A stretch of 9,798 bases of DNA from DASUZB01 sp036377075 (GCA_036377075.1 DASUZB010000185.1:1-9798); one strand, 5' to 3'. Positions 1 to 6,410 are shown, counted from the first letter of the stretch. The notes: a model not told the origin generated them from the letters alone. Numbers and translations: made by a program.

Positions 1-1801
1 CGCCGAAGCGGCGCTCGGCAAGCCCCTCTCGCTCGGGCGTCAGGGCCGCCTGGAGCCGCTCGTTGAGCACCCCCGCCCCGGCCGGCCCCCGGTGCATCGG
101 GCACAGCACCTGCACCTCGCGCCGCGGGTCGAGCCCGAAGCGGCGCGGCAGGCGGTTGGCGACCACGTCCACCACCAGGTCGGCGACCTGTTCGGGGTCG
201 TCTTGGGCGAACAGGAAGAAGTCGGCCAGGCCACGGGTGACCGGCGGATGGCCGGCGTTGATGCGGTGGGCGTTGGTCACCACCCCGCTTCGCTGGGCCT
301 GCCGGAAGACGTGGGTCAGCCGCACGCGGGGCAGCGTGTCGGCGGCGAGCAGGTCGCGGAGCACCTCGCCGGCCCCGACGCTGGGGAGCTGGTCGACGTC
401 GCCGACCAGCAGCAGGTGGGCGCCGGGTGGGATGGCCTTGACCAGCTTGTTGGCCAGCAGCACGTCCAGCATGGAGGCCTCGTCGACCACCACCAGGTCG
501 GCGTCCAGGGGATGGTCGCGGTCGAAGGCGGCGTCCCCACCCGGGCGCAGCTGCAGCAGCCTATGGAGGGTCGCGGCCTCCAGCCCGGCCAGCTCCGACA
601 GGCGCTTGGCGGCCCGGCCGGTCGGCGCCGCCAGCAGCACCTTGGCGCGCTTGGCGCGGGCCAGGGAGACGATCGCGCGCACGGTGTAGCTCTTGCCGCA
701 GCCGGGCCCGCCGGTCAGCACCGCGACCCGCTCGGTCAGGGCCAGCCGCACCGCCGCGTCCTGCTCCGGTACCAGGGTGACGCCGGTCGTCTGGCGCAGC
801 CAGTCCAGCGCGACCGTCCAGTCCACCGCCTGGGACCAGGCGAGCCGGTCGACGGGCGCATGCAGCAGGCGCAGCAGCCCGCCAGCCAGCGCGGCCTCGG
901 CACGGTGGAAGGGAACGAGCGATGCGGCCCGCCCCGTCCCCTCCAAGACGCCCGGCGACCCGCCGGCGGGGAGCGGCTCGGCGACGACGCCCTCCTCGTG
1001 AATGAGCGCCTCAAGGCACTGCCGGGCCAGCTCGGCATCAATCTCCAGCAGTCCAGTCGCCTTGGTGACCAGCTCGGTCTCGGGGAGGTAGCAGTGGCCG
1101 TCCTCGGTCGCCTGAGAGAGCGCGAACTGCAGGCCGGCCTTGACCCGCTGGGGGCTGTCGTGGGGGATGCCCAGGCGTTGGGCGATCTGGTCGGCGGTCT
1201 TGAAGCCGATGCCCCACACGTCGGCGGCCAGCCGGTACGGCTCGCGCCGGACCACGTCGATCGCCTGATCCCGGTAGGCCTTGTAGATCCGCACCCCAAG
1301 CGAGGTCGACACCCCGACACCCTGCAGGAACACCATTACTTCCTTGATGGCCCGCTGCTCCTCCCACGCCCCGGTGATCATCCCGGTGCGCTTGGGGCCC
1401 AGCCCCGGCACCTCGACCAGCCGCCCCGGTTCCTCCTCGATCACCCGCAGGGTGTCCTGGCCGAAGTGGCCGACGATCCGCTCGGCCATCTTGGGGCCAA
1501 TCCCCTTGATCAGCCCCGAGCCGAGGTAGCGGCGGATCCCCTGGACGGTCGCGGGCAGGACCGTCTCGTAGCTCTCCACCTGGAACTGGCGGCCGTACTG
1601 TGGGTGGCTGGCCCAGCGGCCCTGCAGGCGCAGGCTCTCGCCGGGCTGCGCCCCCAGCAACGGACCGACCACGGTCAGCAGGTCGCCCGACCGCCCGGTA
1701 GCGACCCGGGCGACGGTGTAGCCCGTCTCCTCGTTGGCGTAGGTGACCCGCTCGAGCACCGCATCCAGGCTCGCCGGCGGCGCCGCACGCGTCCGTCGCA
1801 T
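1..1801 (-). CDS. recD2: RecD2-type ATP-dependent DNA helicase (C-terminus off the left edge)
   Basis: This is a superfamily 1B 5'-3' DNA helicase of the RecD2/RecD-like family, acting on DNA in the cytoplasm. In bacteria lacking RecBC these enzymes work in repair and replication-fork maintenance. About 600 residues are visible against a usual 720-740, so the end of the C-terminal helicase lobe is outside the window. The N-terminal third holds helix-hairpin-helix motifs (IKGIGPKMAERI near residue 100, VPGLGPKR near 130). The ATPase core shows Walker A GGPGCGKS (364-371, Lys370), Walker B VVVDEAS with Asp440-Glu441, then GDVDQLPSVGAGEVL and a QVLCPMHRGPAGAG motif near 562. The ATG at 1801 is chosen because homology begins directly after it, no ATG lies close upstream in frame, and a TANNNT box sits 6 nt before it. 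There is no Shine-Dalgarno site, so it is probably leaderless. It diverges from vapBC. The family call is secure; the physiological role is inferred from the family. Confidence 0.93.
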   Translation of the reverse strand, partial: MRRTRAAPPASLDAVLERVTYANEETGYTVARVATGRSGDLLTVVGPLLGAQPGESLRLQGRWASHPQYGRQFQVESYETVLPATVQGIRRYLGSGLIKGIGPKMAERIVGHFGQDTLRVIEEEPGRLVEVPGLGPKRTGMITGAWEEQRAIKEVMVFLQGVGVSTSLGVRIYKAYRDQAIDVVRREPYRLAADVWGIGFKTADQIAQRLGIPHDSPQRVKAGLQFALSQATEDGHCYLPETELVTKATGLLEIDAELARQCLEALIHEEGVVAEPLPAGGSPGVLEGTGRAASLVPFHRAEAALAGGLLRLLHAPVDRLAWSQAVDWTVALDWLRQTTGVTLVPEQDAAVRLALTERVAVLTGGPGCGKSYTVRAIVSLARAKRAKVLLAAPTGRAAKRLSELAGLEAATLHRLLQLRPGGDAAFDRDHPLDADLVVVDEASMLDVLLANKLVKAIPPGAHLLLVGDVDQLPSVGAGEVLRDLLAADTLPRVRLTHVFRQAQRSGVVTNAHRINAGHPPVTRGLADFFLFAQDDPEQVADLVVDVVANRLPRRFGLDPRREVQVLCPMHRGPAGAGVLNERLQAALTPEREGLAERRFG

Positions 1802-1807
1802 CAGCGG

Positions 1808-1813
1808 ACTGTA
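1808..1813 (-). promoter_or_regulatory. Putative leaderless -10 box of recD2 (TACAGT)
   Basis: Read on the minus strand, TACAGT is followed by exactly six bases and then the recD2 ATG. Transcription would therefore start at or next to the A of the ATG, giving a leaderless mRNA. No good -35 hexamer is seen at 16-18 bp, which is common for actinobacterial TANNNT promoters. The prediction rests only on motif and spacing. Confidence 0.45.
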
Positions 1814-1881
1814 CCGCCCACACCCGACCGCGCCGCCGGCTGCTTGAGGCGCATCCCGCCGAGTCGCGCCGGGTTGATCGC

Positions 1882-1911
1882 TTGCCACATGACGCCTGCT
1901 GATAGCATAAT
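1882..1911 (+). promoter_or_regulatory. vapBC promoter: TTGCCA-N18-CATAAT
   Basis: The -35 box TTGCCA (1882-1887) and the -10 box CATAAT (1906-1911) each match the sigma-70 consensus at five of six positions and are 18 bp apart. The vapB ATG begins six bases after the -10 box, so the transcript should start at or very near the start codon. No Shine-Dalgarno site precedes it. This is the best promoter match I found in the window. Confidence 0.65.
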
Positions 1912-1921
1912 GCAAGCATGC
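1905..1921. promoter_or_regulatory. Palindromic operator-like cluster over the vapB -10 and start codon
   Basis: Alternating half-sites overlap one another: GCAT-A-ATGC (1905-1913), ATGC-AA-GCAT (1910-1919) and GCATGC (1916-1921). They cover the -10 box and the vapB ATG. RHH antitoxins of the VapB/FitA type usually bind short palindromes in their own promoter, with the toxin as co-repressor, so this is the natural operator candidate. Binding is inferred, not shown. Confidence 0.5.
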
Positions 1922-2148
1922 CGAACGTACTCGTCCGCGACCTCCCCGACGACGTCCATGCCAAGCTGCAACAGCGGGCAGACCAGCGGGGACAGTCGCT
2001 GCAGCAGTACCTGGCCGCAGAGCTGCGGCGCCTCGCCGAACGTCCGACCCTGGACGAAGTCCTGGCACGCATCGCCGGCCGCACCGGCGGCCACGTCGGC
2101 CTCGAGCAGGCCGTGGAGGACCTCGGCGAGGAGCGGACGCGCCGGTGA
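1918..2148 (+). CDS. vapB: VapB/FitA-type RHH antitoxin
   Basis: This 76-residue antitoxin would neutralise the PIN toxin encoded next to it and repress their shared promoter. The N-terminus (MPNVLVRDLPDDVHAKL, about residues 1-17) has the beta-strand plus amphipathic-helix pattern of ribbon-helix-helix DNA-binding domains, and GQSLQQYL begins the second helix. The tail RPTLDEVLARI is typical of FitA/VapB antitoxins and should wrap the toxin's active site. The length is normal for the family. The ATG at 1918 lies six bases after the -10 box and has no Shine-Dalgarno site, indicating leaderless translation. The stop overlaps the vapC start as GTGA, so translation of the two is probably coupled. 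The toxin partner makes the family call firm; the target of the toxin is not predictable. Confidence 0.9.
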   Translation: MPNVLVRDLPDDVHAKLQQRADQRGQSLQQYLAAELRRLAERPTLDEVLARIAGRTGGHVGLEQAVEDLGEERTRR

Positions 2149-2546
2149 TCGTGATCGACGCGTCGGTCTTGGCCAACGTCGTCGGCGATGACGGCGACGA
2201 TGGCCGCCTCGCGCGGGCGCGACTGCAACACGTCGGCGGTGTGAGCGCTCCCGATCTGGTGGATGTCGAGACGGTGGCGGTGCTGCGCAAGCGCTGGCTG
2301 GCCCGCGCGATCACCGATCGGCGCTTCGCCGCGGCCATCGACGACCTTGCCGACCTTGCCGTCGACCGCTACCCGATGCTGCCGCTCATGCGTCGCGCCT
2401 ACGAGTTGCGCGCCAACCTCACCGCGTACGACGCGGCCTACGTCGCCTTGGCCGAAGGGCTCGACTGCGCCCTGCTCACCGCCGACGCACGCCTTGCCAG
2501 GGCCACAGGGCCTCGCTGCGCGATCAAGCTGCTCGCCAGCGCGTGA
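2145..2546 (+). CDS. vapC: VapC-type PIN-domain ribonuclease toxin
   Basis: This 133-residue PIN-domain protein would be a Mg2+-dependent ribonuclease that halts translation when freed from VapB; known VapCs cut tRNA or rRNA. The acidic catalytic set is complete: Asp5 in MIVIDAS, Glu42 in DVETV, Asp96 in TAYDAAYVAL and Asp114 in LLTADARLA. The order and spacing are those of an intact PIN fold. The GTG at 2145 is chosen because it overlaps the vapB TGA by four bases (2145-2148), the usual coupling for these operons. A second GTG at 2151 is in frame and would remove only two residues. The stop is 64 bp from the left end of IS-A, so the insertion did not damage the gene. The RNA target cannot be read from sequence. 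Confidence 0.92.
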   Translation: MIVIDASVLANVVGDDGDDGRLARARLQHVGGVSAPDLVDVETVAVLRKRWLARAITDRRFAAAIDDLADLAVDRYPMLPLMRRAYELRANLTAYDAAYVALAEGLDCALLTADARLARATGPRCAIKLLASA

Positions 2547-2610
2547 GCGCCGAGGCGGCCCGCGCGTCAGCGGGTGGCTGCGAACTTGACGCCCAGCCCA
2601 AGGAAGACCG

Positions 2611-2626
2611 AACCTGTGGGTGCCAG
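2611..2626 (+). repeat. IS-A left terminal inverted repeat
   Basis: AACCTGTGGGTGCCAG is the inverted partner of 3773-3788 with one mismatch. It marks the left edge of IS-A and lies at the same place relative to the transposase as the IS-B left repeat. Confidence 0.75.
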
Positions 2627-2692
2627 AAAGTCAGTCGTAGGTGCTGAGCTGCGAGTTCGTCGGAGAGGTCATCGGGCCACGATGATCGCTGC

Positions 2693-3758
2693 ATGACCCT
2701 ACGACTGCTGTATCTCCTGTTCTGCCAGGTGCTGCGATGGCTTGCACTGCTGGCGAGGAGCTCGGCCGCGAAGGACGCCGAGCTGCTCATGCTGCGGCAC
2801 GAGGTCGCGGTGCTGCGGCGGCGGGTGACCCGGCCGCGGCTCGACTGGGCCGACCGGGCGGTGCTGGCCGGATTGGCGCGGCTCCTGCCCCGTCCCAGCT
2901 GGCGCGGGTCATTCGTCCGGCCTGCAACGCTGCTGCGCTGGCATCGGAACCTAGTCCGACGCCGATGGAGCTACCCGCACCGGCGTGGCCGCCCGTCTGT
3001 GACGGCCGAGCTTCGGACGTTGGTGGTGCGCTTGGCCAGGGAGAACCCGACCTGAGGCTACCGTCGCATCCACGGCGAGCTACGCCGCCTTGGCTACACG
3101 ATCGGGGCCAGCACCGTGTGGGCCATCCTGCACCGCGCCGGCGTCGATCCCGCACCGGTGCGATCGGCGCTCTCCTGGCGGCAGTTCCTCCGCGCCCAGG
3201 CCAAGGGCATGCTGGCGGTCGACTTCTTCACCGTCGACACGGTGTTGCTGCGGCGGCTGTATGTGCTGTTCGTGATCGAGGTGGCCAGCCGGCGGGTCCA
3301 CGTGCTCGGTGTCACACCGTACCCACTCGGAGCCTGGGTGGCGCAGCAGGCCCGCAACCCTGGTCATGGAGCTTGCCGACCAGCTCGGCCGCTTCCAGTT
3401 TCTGATCCGCGACCGGGACACGAAGTTCACCGCCGCCTTCGACGTCGTCCTCATCGCCGAGGGGATCCGGGTGCTGCGCACGCCGGTGCGGGCGCCGCGG
3501 GCCAACGCCTACGCCGAGCGGTGGGTGGGCACGGTCCGCCGGGAGGTATTGGATCGGACGCTGATCTTCGGCTGTCGGCAGCTGTGGTCGGTGCTGGCCG
3601 AGTACGCCGATCACTACAACGGCCACCGCCCGCACCGGGCCTTGGGGCAGGCCCCGCCGCTCGGGTCCGCCGAACCACCGGTTATCCGGCCGGCTGGAAG
3701 GGTTGCCCGACGGGATCGGCTCGGTGGGTTGATCCATGAGTATGCGCAGGTCGCATGA
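2693..3758 (+). pseudogene. IS-A transposase, broken by a nonsense codon and a frameshift
   Basis: The gene encoded a DDE transposase with an rve (integrase core) domain that moved IS-A. Repaired, it is 354 residues and aligns end to end with the IS-B transposase. The N-terminal helical region contains LLMLRHEVAVLRRRV and TLLRWHRNLV, followed by the HTH-like ENP-W-GYRRIHGEL segment. The DDE residues are Asp177 (AVDFFTVDT), Asp240 (LIRDRDTKF) and Glu275 (NAYAERW), the same positions as in IS-B. There are two lesions. TGA at 3053-3055 replaces the Trp of the ENP-W-GY motif (TGG to TGA). An extra C in the run at 3358-3360 shifts the frame after QQARN. Removing that base gives 1065 nt, a whole number of codons. 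The ATG at 2693 matches the IS-B start. It is not expected to make active enzyme. Confidence 0.9.
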
Positions 3759-3759
3759 C

Positions 3760-3864
3760 ATGAACCGAATAACTGGCACCCACACGTTGGGCGAGCACTG
3801 GGACTTCGAGGACGACGAGGAGGTCCGCCGGCGCCTGCCGCGGACGTGGGCGCGCCTGACCTAG
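3760..3864 (+). pseudogene. Acidic ORF fragment fused to the right end of IS-A
   Basis: An ATG at 3760, inside IS-A just after the transposase stop, opens a 34-codon frame that reads through the right inverted repeat into flanking DNA and ends at TAG 3862-3864. The flanking part (GEHWDFEDDEEVRRRLPRTW and five more residues) is acidic then basic and looks more like real protein than chance. It could be the 3' end of a gene cut by the insertion, but no convincing 5' part is visible left of IS-A. I do not recognise a family. It may also be a non-coding coincidence. Confidence 0.3.
3773..3788 (-). repeat. IS-A right terminal inverted repeat
   Basis: CTGGCACCCACACGTT pairs with 2611-2626 at 15 of 16 positions and begins 15 bp after the transposase stop codon. 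It defines the right edge of IS-A. Confidence 0.75.
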
Positions 3865-3962
3865 CCACCGGCTCGCCTTGGTCTGCTGGGACGCGGGCAT
3901 TCCGCGGTGGCGGCAGCGGGCGCGACCACGGTCGGCGCCGCGGGGCCGTCGGGCAGGGTGGC

Positions 3963-3968
3963 TACACT
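3963..3968 (+). promoter_or_regulatory. Putative leaderless -10 box of the DUF4253 gene (TACACT)
   Basis: TACACT is followed by six bases (ccgggc) and then the ATG at 3975, the same geometry as upstream of vapB and recD2. No clear -35 box or Shine-Dalgarno site is present, so a leaderless transcript is the simplest reading. It also supports choosing 3975 over upstream starts. Confidence 0.5.
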
Positions 3969-3974
3969 CCGGGC

Positions 3975-4901
3975 ATGGACGTGGGTGACCTGCCCGATGG
4001 CCTGCCACCCGGCCGGCTGCTGGCGCCGGATCCCGAGCAGCCCGCCAGGTGGACCGACCGCCCGGTCTGCTGGGTGTCGGACCAGCCCCTGGTGGACGCT
4101 GCCCAGCAGTGGGCACGGCTGCACGCCATCCGGCACCGCACCGGGCTGTGGCCGGTGCTCCTGAATGGGTTCCCACCGCCGTGGTCGTGCGACCCGCGCG
4201 AGCTGGACGACCTGGACGCCGCGGCGATCCTCCAGGACAAGTGGCGGTACCTGGTGCAGCTCCACCGGCAGGCGGTGGGCGACCGGTTGTGGATGGCCGA
4301 GGGTCCCCAGGGCACCACGATCGTCGACGCCCCGGAGCGTCCCGAGGGCTTCCAGCCGCTCCCCGAGGGCGTCCGGGTCCTGGACTGCCTGCTCGAGCGC
4401 CGCGAGGGCGAGGGGCGCGTGGTGTTCGTCGAGGAGCGGGCCAGGCGGTTTGCGACCTGGCCGGGGCTGGCCCCACCGGCCCCCGCGGGGCGTGACCCTG
4501 ACGCGGTGGCCCGCGAGGTGGTGGCGTCCAAGCTGCTATCGCGCGTGCGTCCCCGCTTCACGCCGGCGTTCCTCGGTCTGGTCCCGGTCGCCCGCAGCGC
4601 CGACCTGTCCGCCGTCCTGGGCTGGGTGGCGGCGGTCAGCGACGTCGCCAGCGACCGGGAGGTCGCGCCGGTGCTGCGCTCCTGGGAGCAGCGCTTCGGC
4701 GCCCAGGTGGTGGCGCTCACCGACGGCATCTACCTGTCGGTGGCCGCCCCGCCGCGGACGCGCGAGCACGCCGAGCAGGTGGCCCTGGAGCACCTGCTGC
4801 TGTGCAGCGAGAACCTTTGGAACCACGGTGACTGGACCTTTCCGGGCTACGTCGACCGGATCCTCGGCGCCGACCTGTGGGCGTTCTGGTGGGACGACTG
4901 A
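3975..4901 (+). CDS. DUF4253 domain-containing protein
   Basis: The protein has 308 residues with no signal peptide or membrane segment, so it is probably cytoplasmic. The C-terminal third (about 200-308) has the pattern I associate with DUF4253: VLRSWEQRFGAQVVAL, a VAAPPRTREHAEQVALEH helix, LLLCSENLWNHG and the closing LWAFWWDD. The N-terminal two thirds are less recognisable and contain a Trp/Pro-rich stretch (LNGFPPPWSCDP). The molecular function of the family is not known to me. ATG 3975 is chosen over upstream in-frame codons from 3846 because of the TACACT-N6-ATG signal and because the product begins plausibly there. The gene is intact although both neighbours are mobile-element debris: IS-A ends 186 bp upstream and an IS5-like stump begins 32 bp downstream. 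It may be island cargo or a resident gene caught between insertions. Confidence 0.78.
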   Translation: MDVGDLPDGLPPGRLLAPDPEQPARWTDRPVCWVSDQPLVDAAQQWARLHAIRHRTGLWPVLLNGFPPPWSCDPRELDDLDAAAILQDKWRYLVQLHRQAVGDRLWMAEGPQGTTIVDAPERPEGFQPLPEGVRVLDCLLERREGEGRVVFVEERARRFATWPGLAPPAPAGRDPDAVAREVVASKLLSRVRPRFTPAFLGLVPVARSADLSAVLGWVAAVSDVASDREVAPVLRSWEQRFGAQVVALTDGIYLSVAAPPRTREHAEQVALEHLLLCSENLWNHGDWTFPGYVDRILGADLWAFWWDD

Positions 4902-4933
4902 AGCCCCCGGAGCCCGTCGCTTCCCGCTGGCTG

Positions 4934-5070
4934 TCACAACCGGCGGAAGCACACCAGCGCGCAGGCCAGCAGCACGAACGCGAACCACCGCTCCGACCCG
5001 CGGTCCCAGCGGATGGCTAGGCGCCGGTAGCACGACAGCCACGACAGCGTCCGCTCGATCCGCCAGCGCT
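4934..5070 (-). pseudogene. C-terminal stump of an IS5-like transposase, truncated by IS-B
   Basis: The last 45 or so codons of an IS5/IS4-type DDE transposase remain. The segment RWRIERTLSWLSCYRRLAIR, ending with ALVCFRRL and a TGA at 4934-4936, matches the conserved RW-ERT-W---RRL-IR--R motif of these enzymes; the Glu of RIERT is normally the last DDE residue. Homology stops exactly at 5071, the outer base of the IS-B left inverted repeat, so IS-B cut the gene. The N-terminal part of the transposase is not recognisable beyond IS-B (after 6271), implying a deletion or rearrangement. An open frame continues into IS-B up to 5155 but those residues belong to IS-B DNA. The remnant is not functional. 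Confidence 0.82.
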
Positions 5071-5088
5071 GCCCGTGGGGTGCGGAAA
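5071..5088 (+). repeat. IS-B left terminal inverted repeat
   Basis: GCCCGTGGGGTGCGGAAA pairs perfectly with 6254-6271. Its outer base is also the point where IS5-like transposase homology stops. Confidence 0.88.
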
Positions 5089-5175
5089 CTCGGTTGTAGC
5101 TGGTGAGCCGCGAGTTCGCGGATGGCTGCGGCCGGTACTGTGACGCTTCCACCACACACCGCAGAGGTCACCCGG

Positions 5176-6248
5176 GTGCTGTCGAAGGTCGCCTACCTGA
5201 CGCTGTGCCGGTCGATCCGGCTGCTCGCCCTGCTGGCGCGAGGCGATGGTGCCAAGAACCTGGAGATTCTGGTGCTGCGTCACCAGCTCGCCGTGCTCCG
5301 CCGCCAAGTCGCACGCCCCAGGTTCGAACCTGCCGACCGGGCGCTGCTCGCTGCGGTCAGCCGCATCCTGCCCGGGCTGACTGGTCGTGCTTCCTCGTCA
5401 AGCCCGAGACCCTGCTGCGCTGGCATCGGCGGCTGGTCGCCGGCGTGTGGACCTATCCACACCGGATGGGCCGACCACCATTGGATCAGGAGGTGCAGCA
5501 GCTGATCGTCCGCCTAGCCAGGGAGAACCCGCGGTGGGGCTACCAGCGCATCCAAGGCGAGCTGCGACGGCTCGGCACCCAGGTCTCTGCATCCACAATC
5601 CGCGCCACCCTCCGCCGGCACGACCTCGACCCCGCACCGCGGCGGACCGGCACCTCGTGGCGGGCGTTCCTGAGGCAGCAGGCCGCCGGGATCGTGGCGT
5701 GCGACTTCTTCACCGTCGACACCATCTGGCTGCGGCGGCTGTATGTGCCGTTCTTTATCGAGCTGGACACCCGCCGGGTGCACCTGGCCGGGGTGACGCC
5801 CAACCCGGACGGCGGCTGGGTCACCCAGCAGGCCCGCAACCTCATGCTCGTGCTGGGCGACCAGGGCCGACAGGTGCGCTTCCTCCTTCGTGACCGTGAC
5901 GCGAAGTTCACCCGCAGCTTCGACGACGTGTTCCGGTCCGAGGGCGCCGAGGTGCTCCGCACCCCCGTGCAGGCGCCCAACGCGAACGCCTACGCGGAGC
6001 GGTGGATTGGCACGATCCGCGCTGAGTGCTTGGACTGGCTGCTGATCGTCGGGCGCGGCCATCTCGAGCAGGTCCCCCGGGTCTATGCCGCCCACTACAA
6101 CACCCATCGTCCGCACCGGGCGCTGGAGCTGCGGCCGCCGGATCCGCCGGCTGGCCTGCACGTCGCCCGTGAGCGCAAGCCAGGTACGGTGCGTCGGCGC
6201 GACCGACTCGGCGGGCTGCTCCACGAGTACCACCGACGAGCTGCATGA
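5176..6248 (+). pseudogene. IS-B transposase with a one-base frameshift
   Basis: The gene encodes an rve-domain DDE transposase for IS-B, 357 residues when repaired. The first part (LSKVAYLTLCRSIRLLALL, LVLRHQLAVLRRQV) is read from GTG 5176, which has an AGAGGT Shine-Dalgarno site at 5163-5168 and aligns exactly with the IS-A start. After SRILP the protein continues in another frame (RADWSCFLVKPETLLRWH) to TGA 6246-6248. IS-A has CCCC at the matching place where IS-B has CCC (5371-5373); adding one C restores a single 1074 nt frame. The DDE residues are intact: Asp177 (ACDFFTVDT), Asp240 (LLRDRDAKF) and Glu275 (NAYAERW). The ENPRWGYQRI motif is also intact, unlike in IS-A. The single lesion could be a real deletion, a sequencing error in a C run or, less likely, programmed frameshifting. 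Confidence 0.88.
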
Positions 6249-6253
6249 ACGCA

Positions 6254-6271
6254 TTTCCGCACCCCACGGGC
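6254..6271 (-). repeat. IS-B right terminal inverted repeat
   Basis: TTTCCGCACCCCACGGGC is the exact reverse complement of 5071-5088 and starts five bases after the transposase stop codon. Confidence 0.88.
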
Positions 6272-6410
6272 CATGATGGCGCCGCTTCGGTGGTGATGGA
6301 GCGCACGCACGCCCTGGCGACCCGGGCGGCAAGCTGCGCCGGTGCTCCAACGTTGCTGGCAGCGGCCTCCTCGGCACGGCCAGGCGCGTGGCCGGCTCAC
6401 TCGGCTGCCA
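6272..6410. other. Non-coding stretch between IS-B and the amidohydrolase hairpin
   Basis: I see no gene, RNA or clear promoter here. If IS-B had inserted cleanly, the 5' part of the IS5-like transposase should begin here on the minus strand, but none of the three minus-strand frames looks like an IS5 transposase. The segment is probably the product of a deletion or rearrangement next to IS-B. Confidence 0.5.

Larger units (their letters stand above)
2611..3788 (+). mobile_element. IS-A: decayed rve/DDE insertion sequence, about 1178 bp
   Basis: The element has one transposase gene and terminal inverted repeats AACCTGTGGGTGCCAG (2611-2626) and CTGGCACCCACACGTT (3773-3788), which pair at 15 of 16 positions. 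Its left end is homologous to that of IS-B, including a shared stretch ending GCGAGTTCG inside both ends. I see no target-site duplication: the flanks are aagaccg on the left and gggcgag on the right. The transposase places it near the IS3/IS481 rve-domain elements; the exact family needs a database comparison. Because its transposase is broken it could move only in trans. Confidence 0.78.
5071..6271 (+). mobile_element. IS-B: rve/DDE insertion sequence, 1201 bp, related to IS-A
   Basis: The element is bounded by perfect 18 bp inverted repeats, GCCCGTGGGGTGCGGAAA (5071-5088) and its complement (6254-6271). It carries one transposase gene in the same orientation as IS-A. The two elements share homologous left ends and transposases of matching layout but clearly differ in sequence, so they are related types rather than recent copies. 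No target-site duplication is visible (left flank cagcgct, right flank catgatg). It lies inside an older IS5-like transposase gene. Its ends look intact, so it could be mobilised in trans. Confidence 0.85.

Noticed and set aside
92..2191. 699-codon plus-strand open frame opposite recD2 and running through vapB
   Set aside because: It is antisense to a well-conserved helicase with all motifs in place, has low-complexity His/Gln/Gly/Arg composition, and also overlaps vapB and vapC in another frame. It is a high-GC shadow frame.
2547..2610. Possible 5' part of a gene interrupted by IS-A
   Set aside because: The 64 bp between vapC and IS-A can be read in frame but show no ribosome site or recognisable peptide, and do not join convincingly to the fragment after IS-A.
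3053..3055. TGA read as tryptophan in IS-A (recoding)
   Set aside because: vapB, vapC, the DUF4253 gene and both IS transposases all end at TGA, so TGA is a normal stop here, and the same gene also has a frameshift. Nonsense mutation is simpler.
3846..3974. Upstream in-frame start for the DUF4253 gene at 3846
   Set aside because: The added 43 residues are low-complexity Gly/Arg sequence with no ribosome site, whereas ATG 3975 has a TANNNT-N6 signal.
5071..5155. 5' extension of the IS5-like open frame into IS-B
   Set aside because: These codons lie in IS-B terminal DNA and match no transposase; the frame is open by chance.
5366..5380. Programmed -1 frameshift site in IS-B
   Set aside because: The bases (ctg ccc ggg) do not form a classical X-XXY-YYZ slippery heptamer, and IS-A has an uninterrupted frame at the same place. 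A lost C explains it; kept only as a minor alternative.
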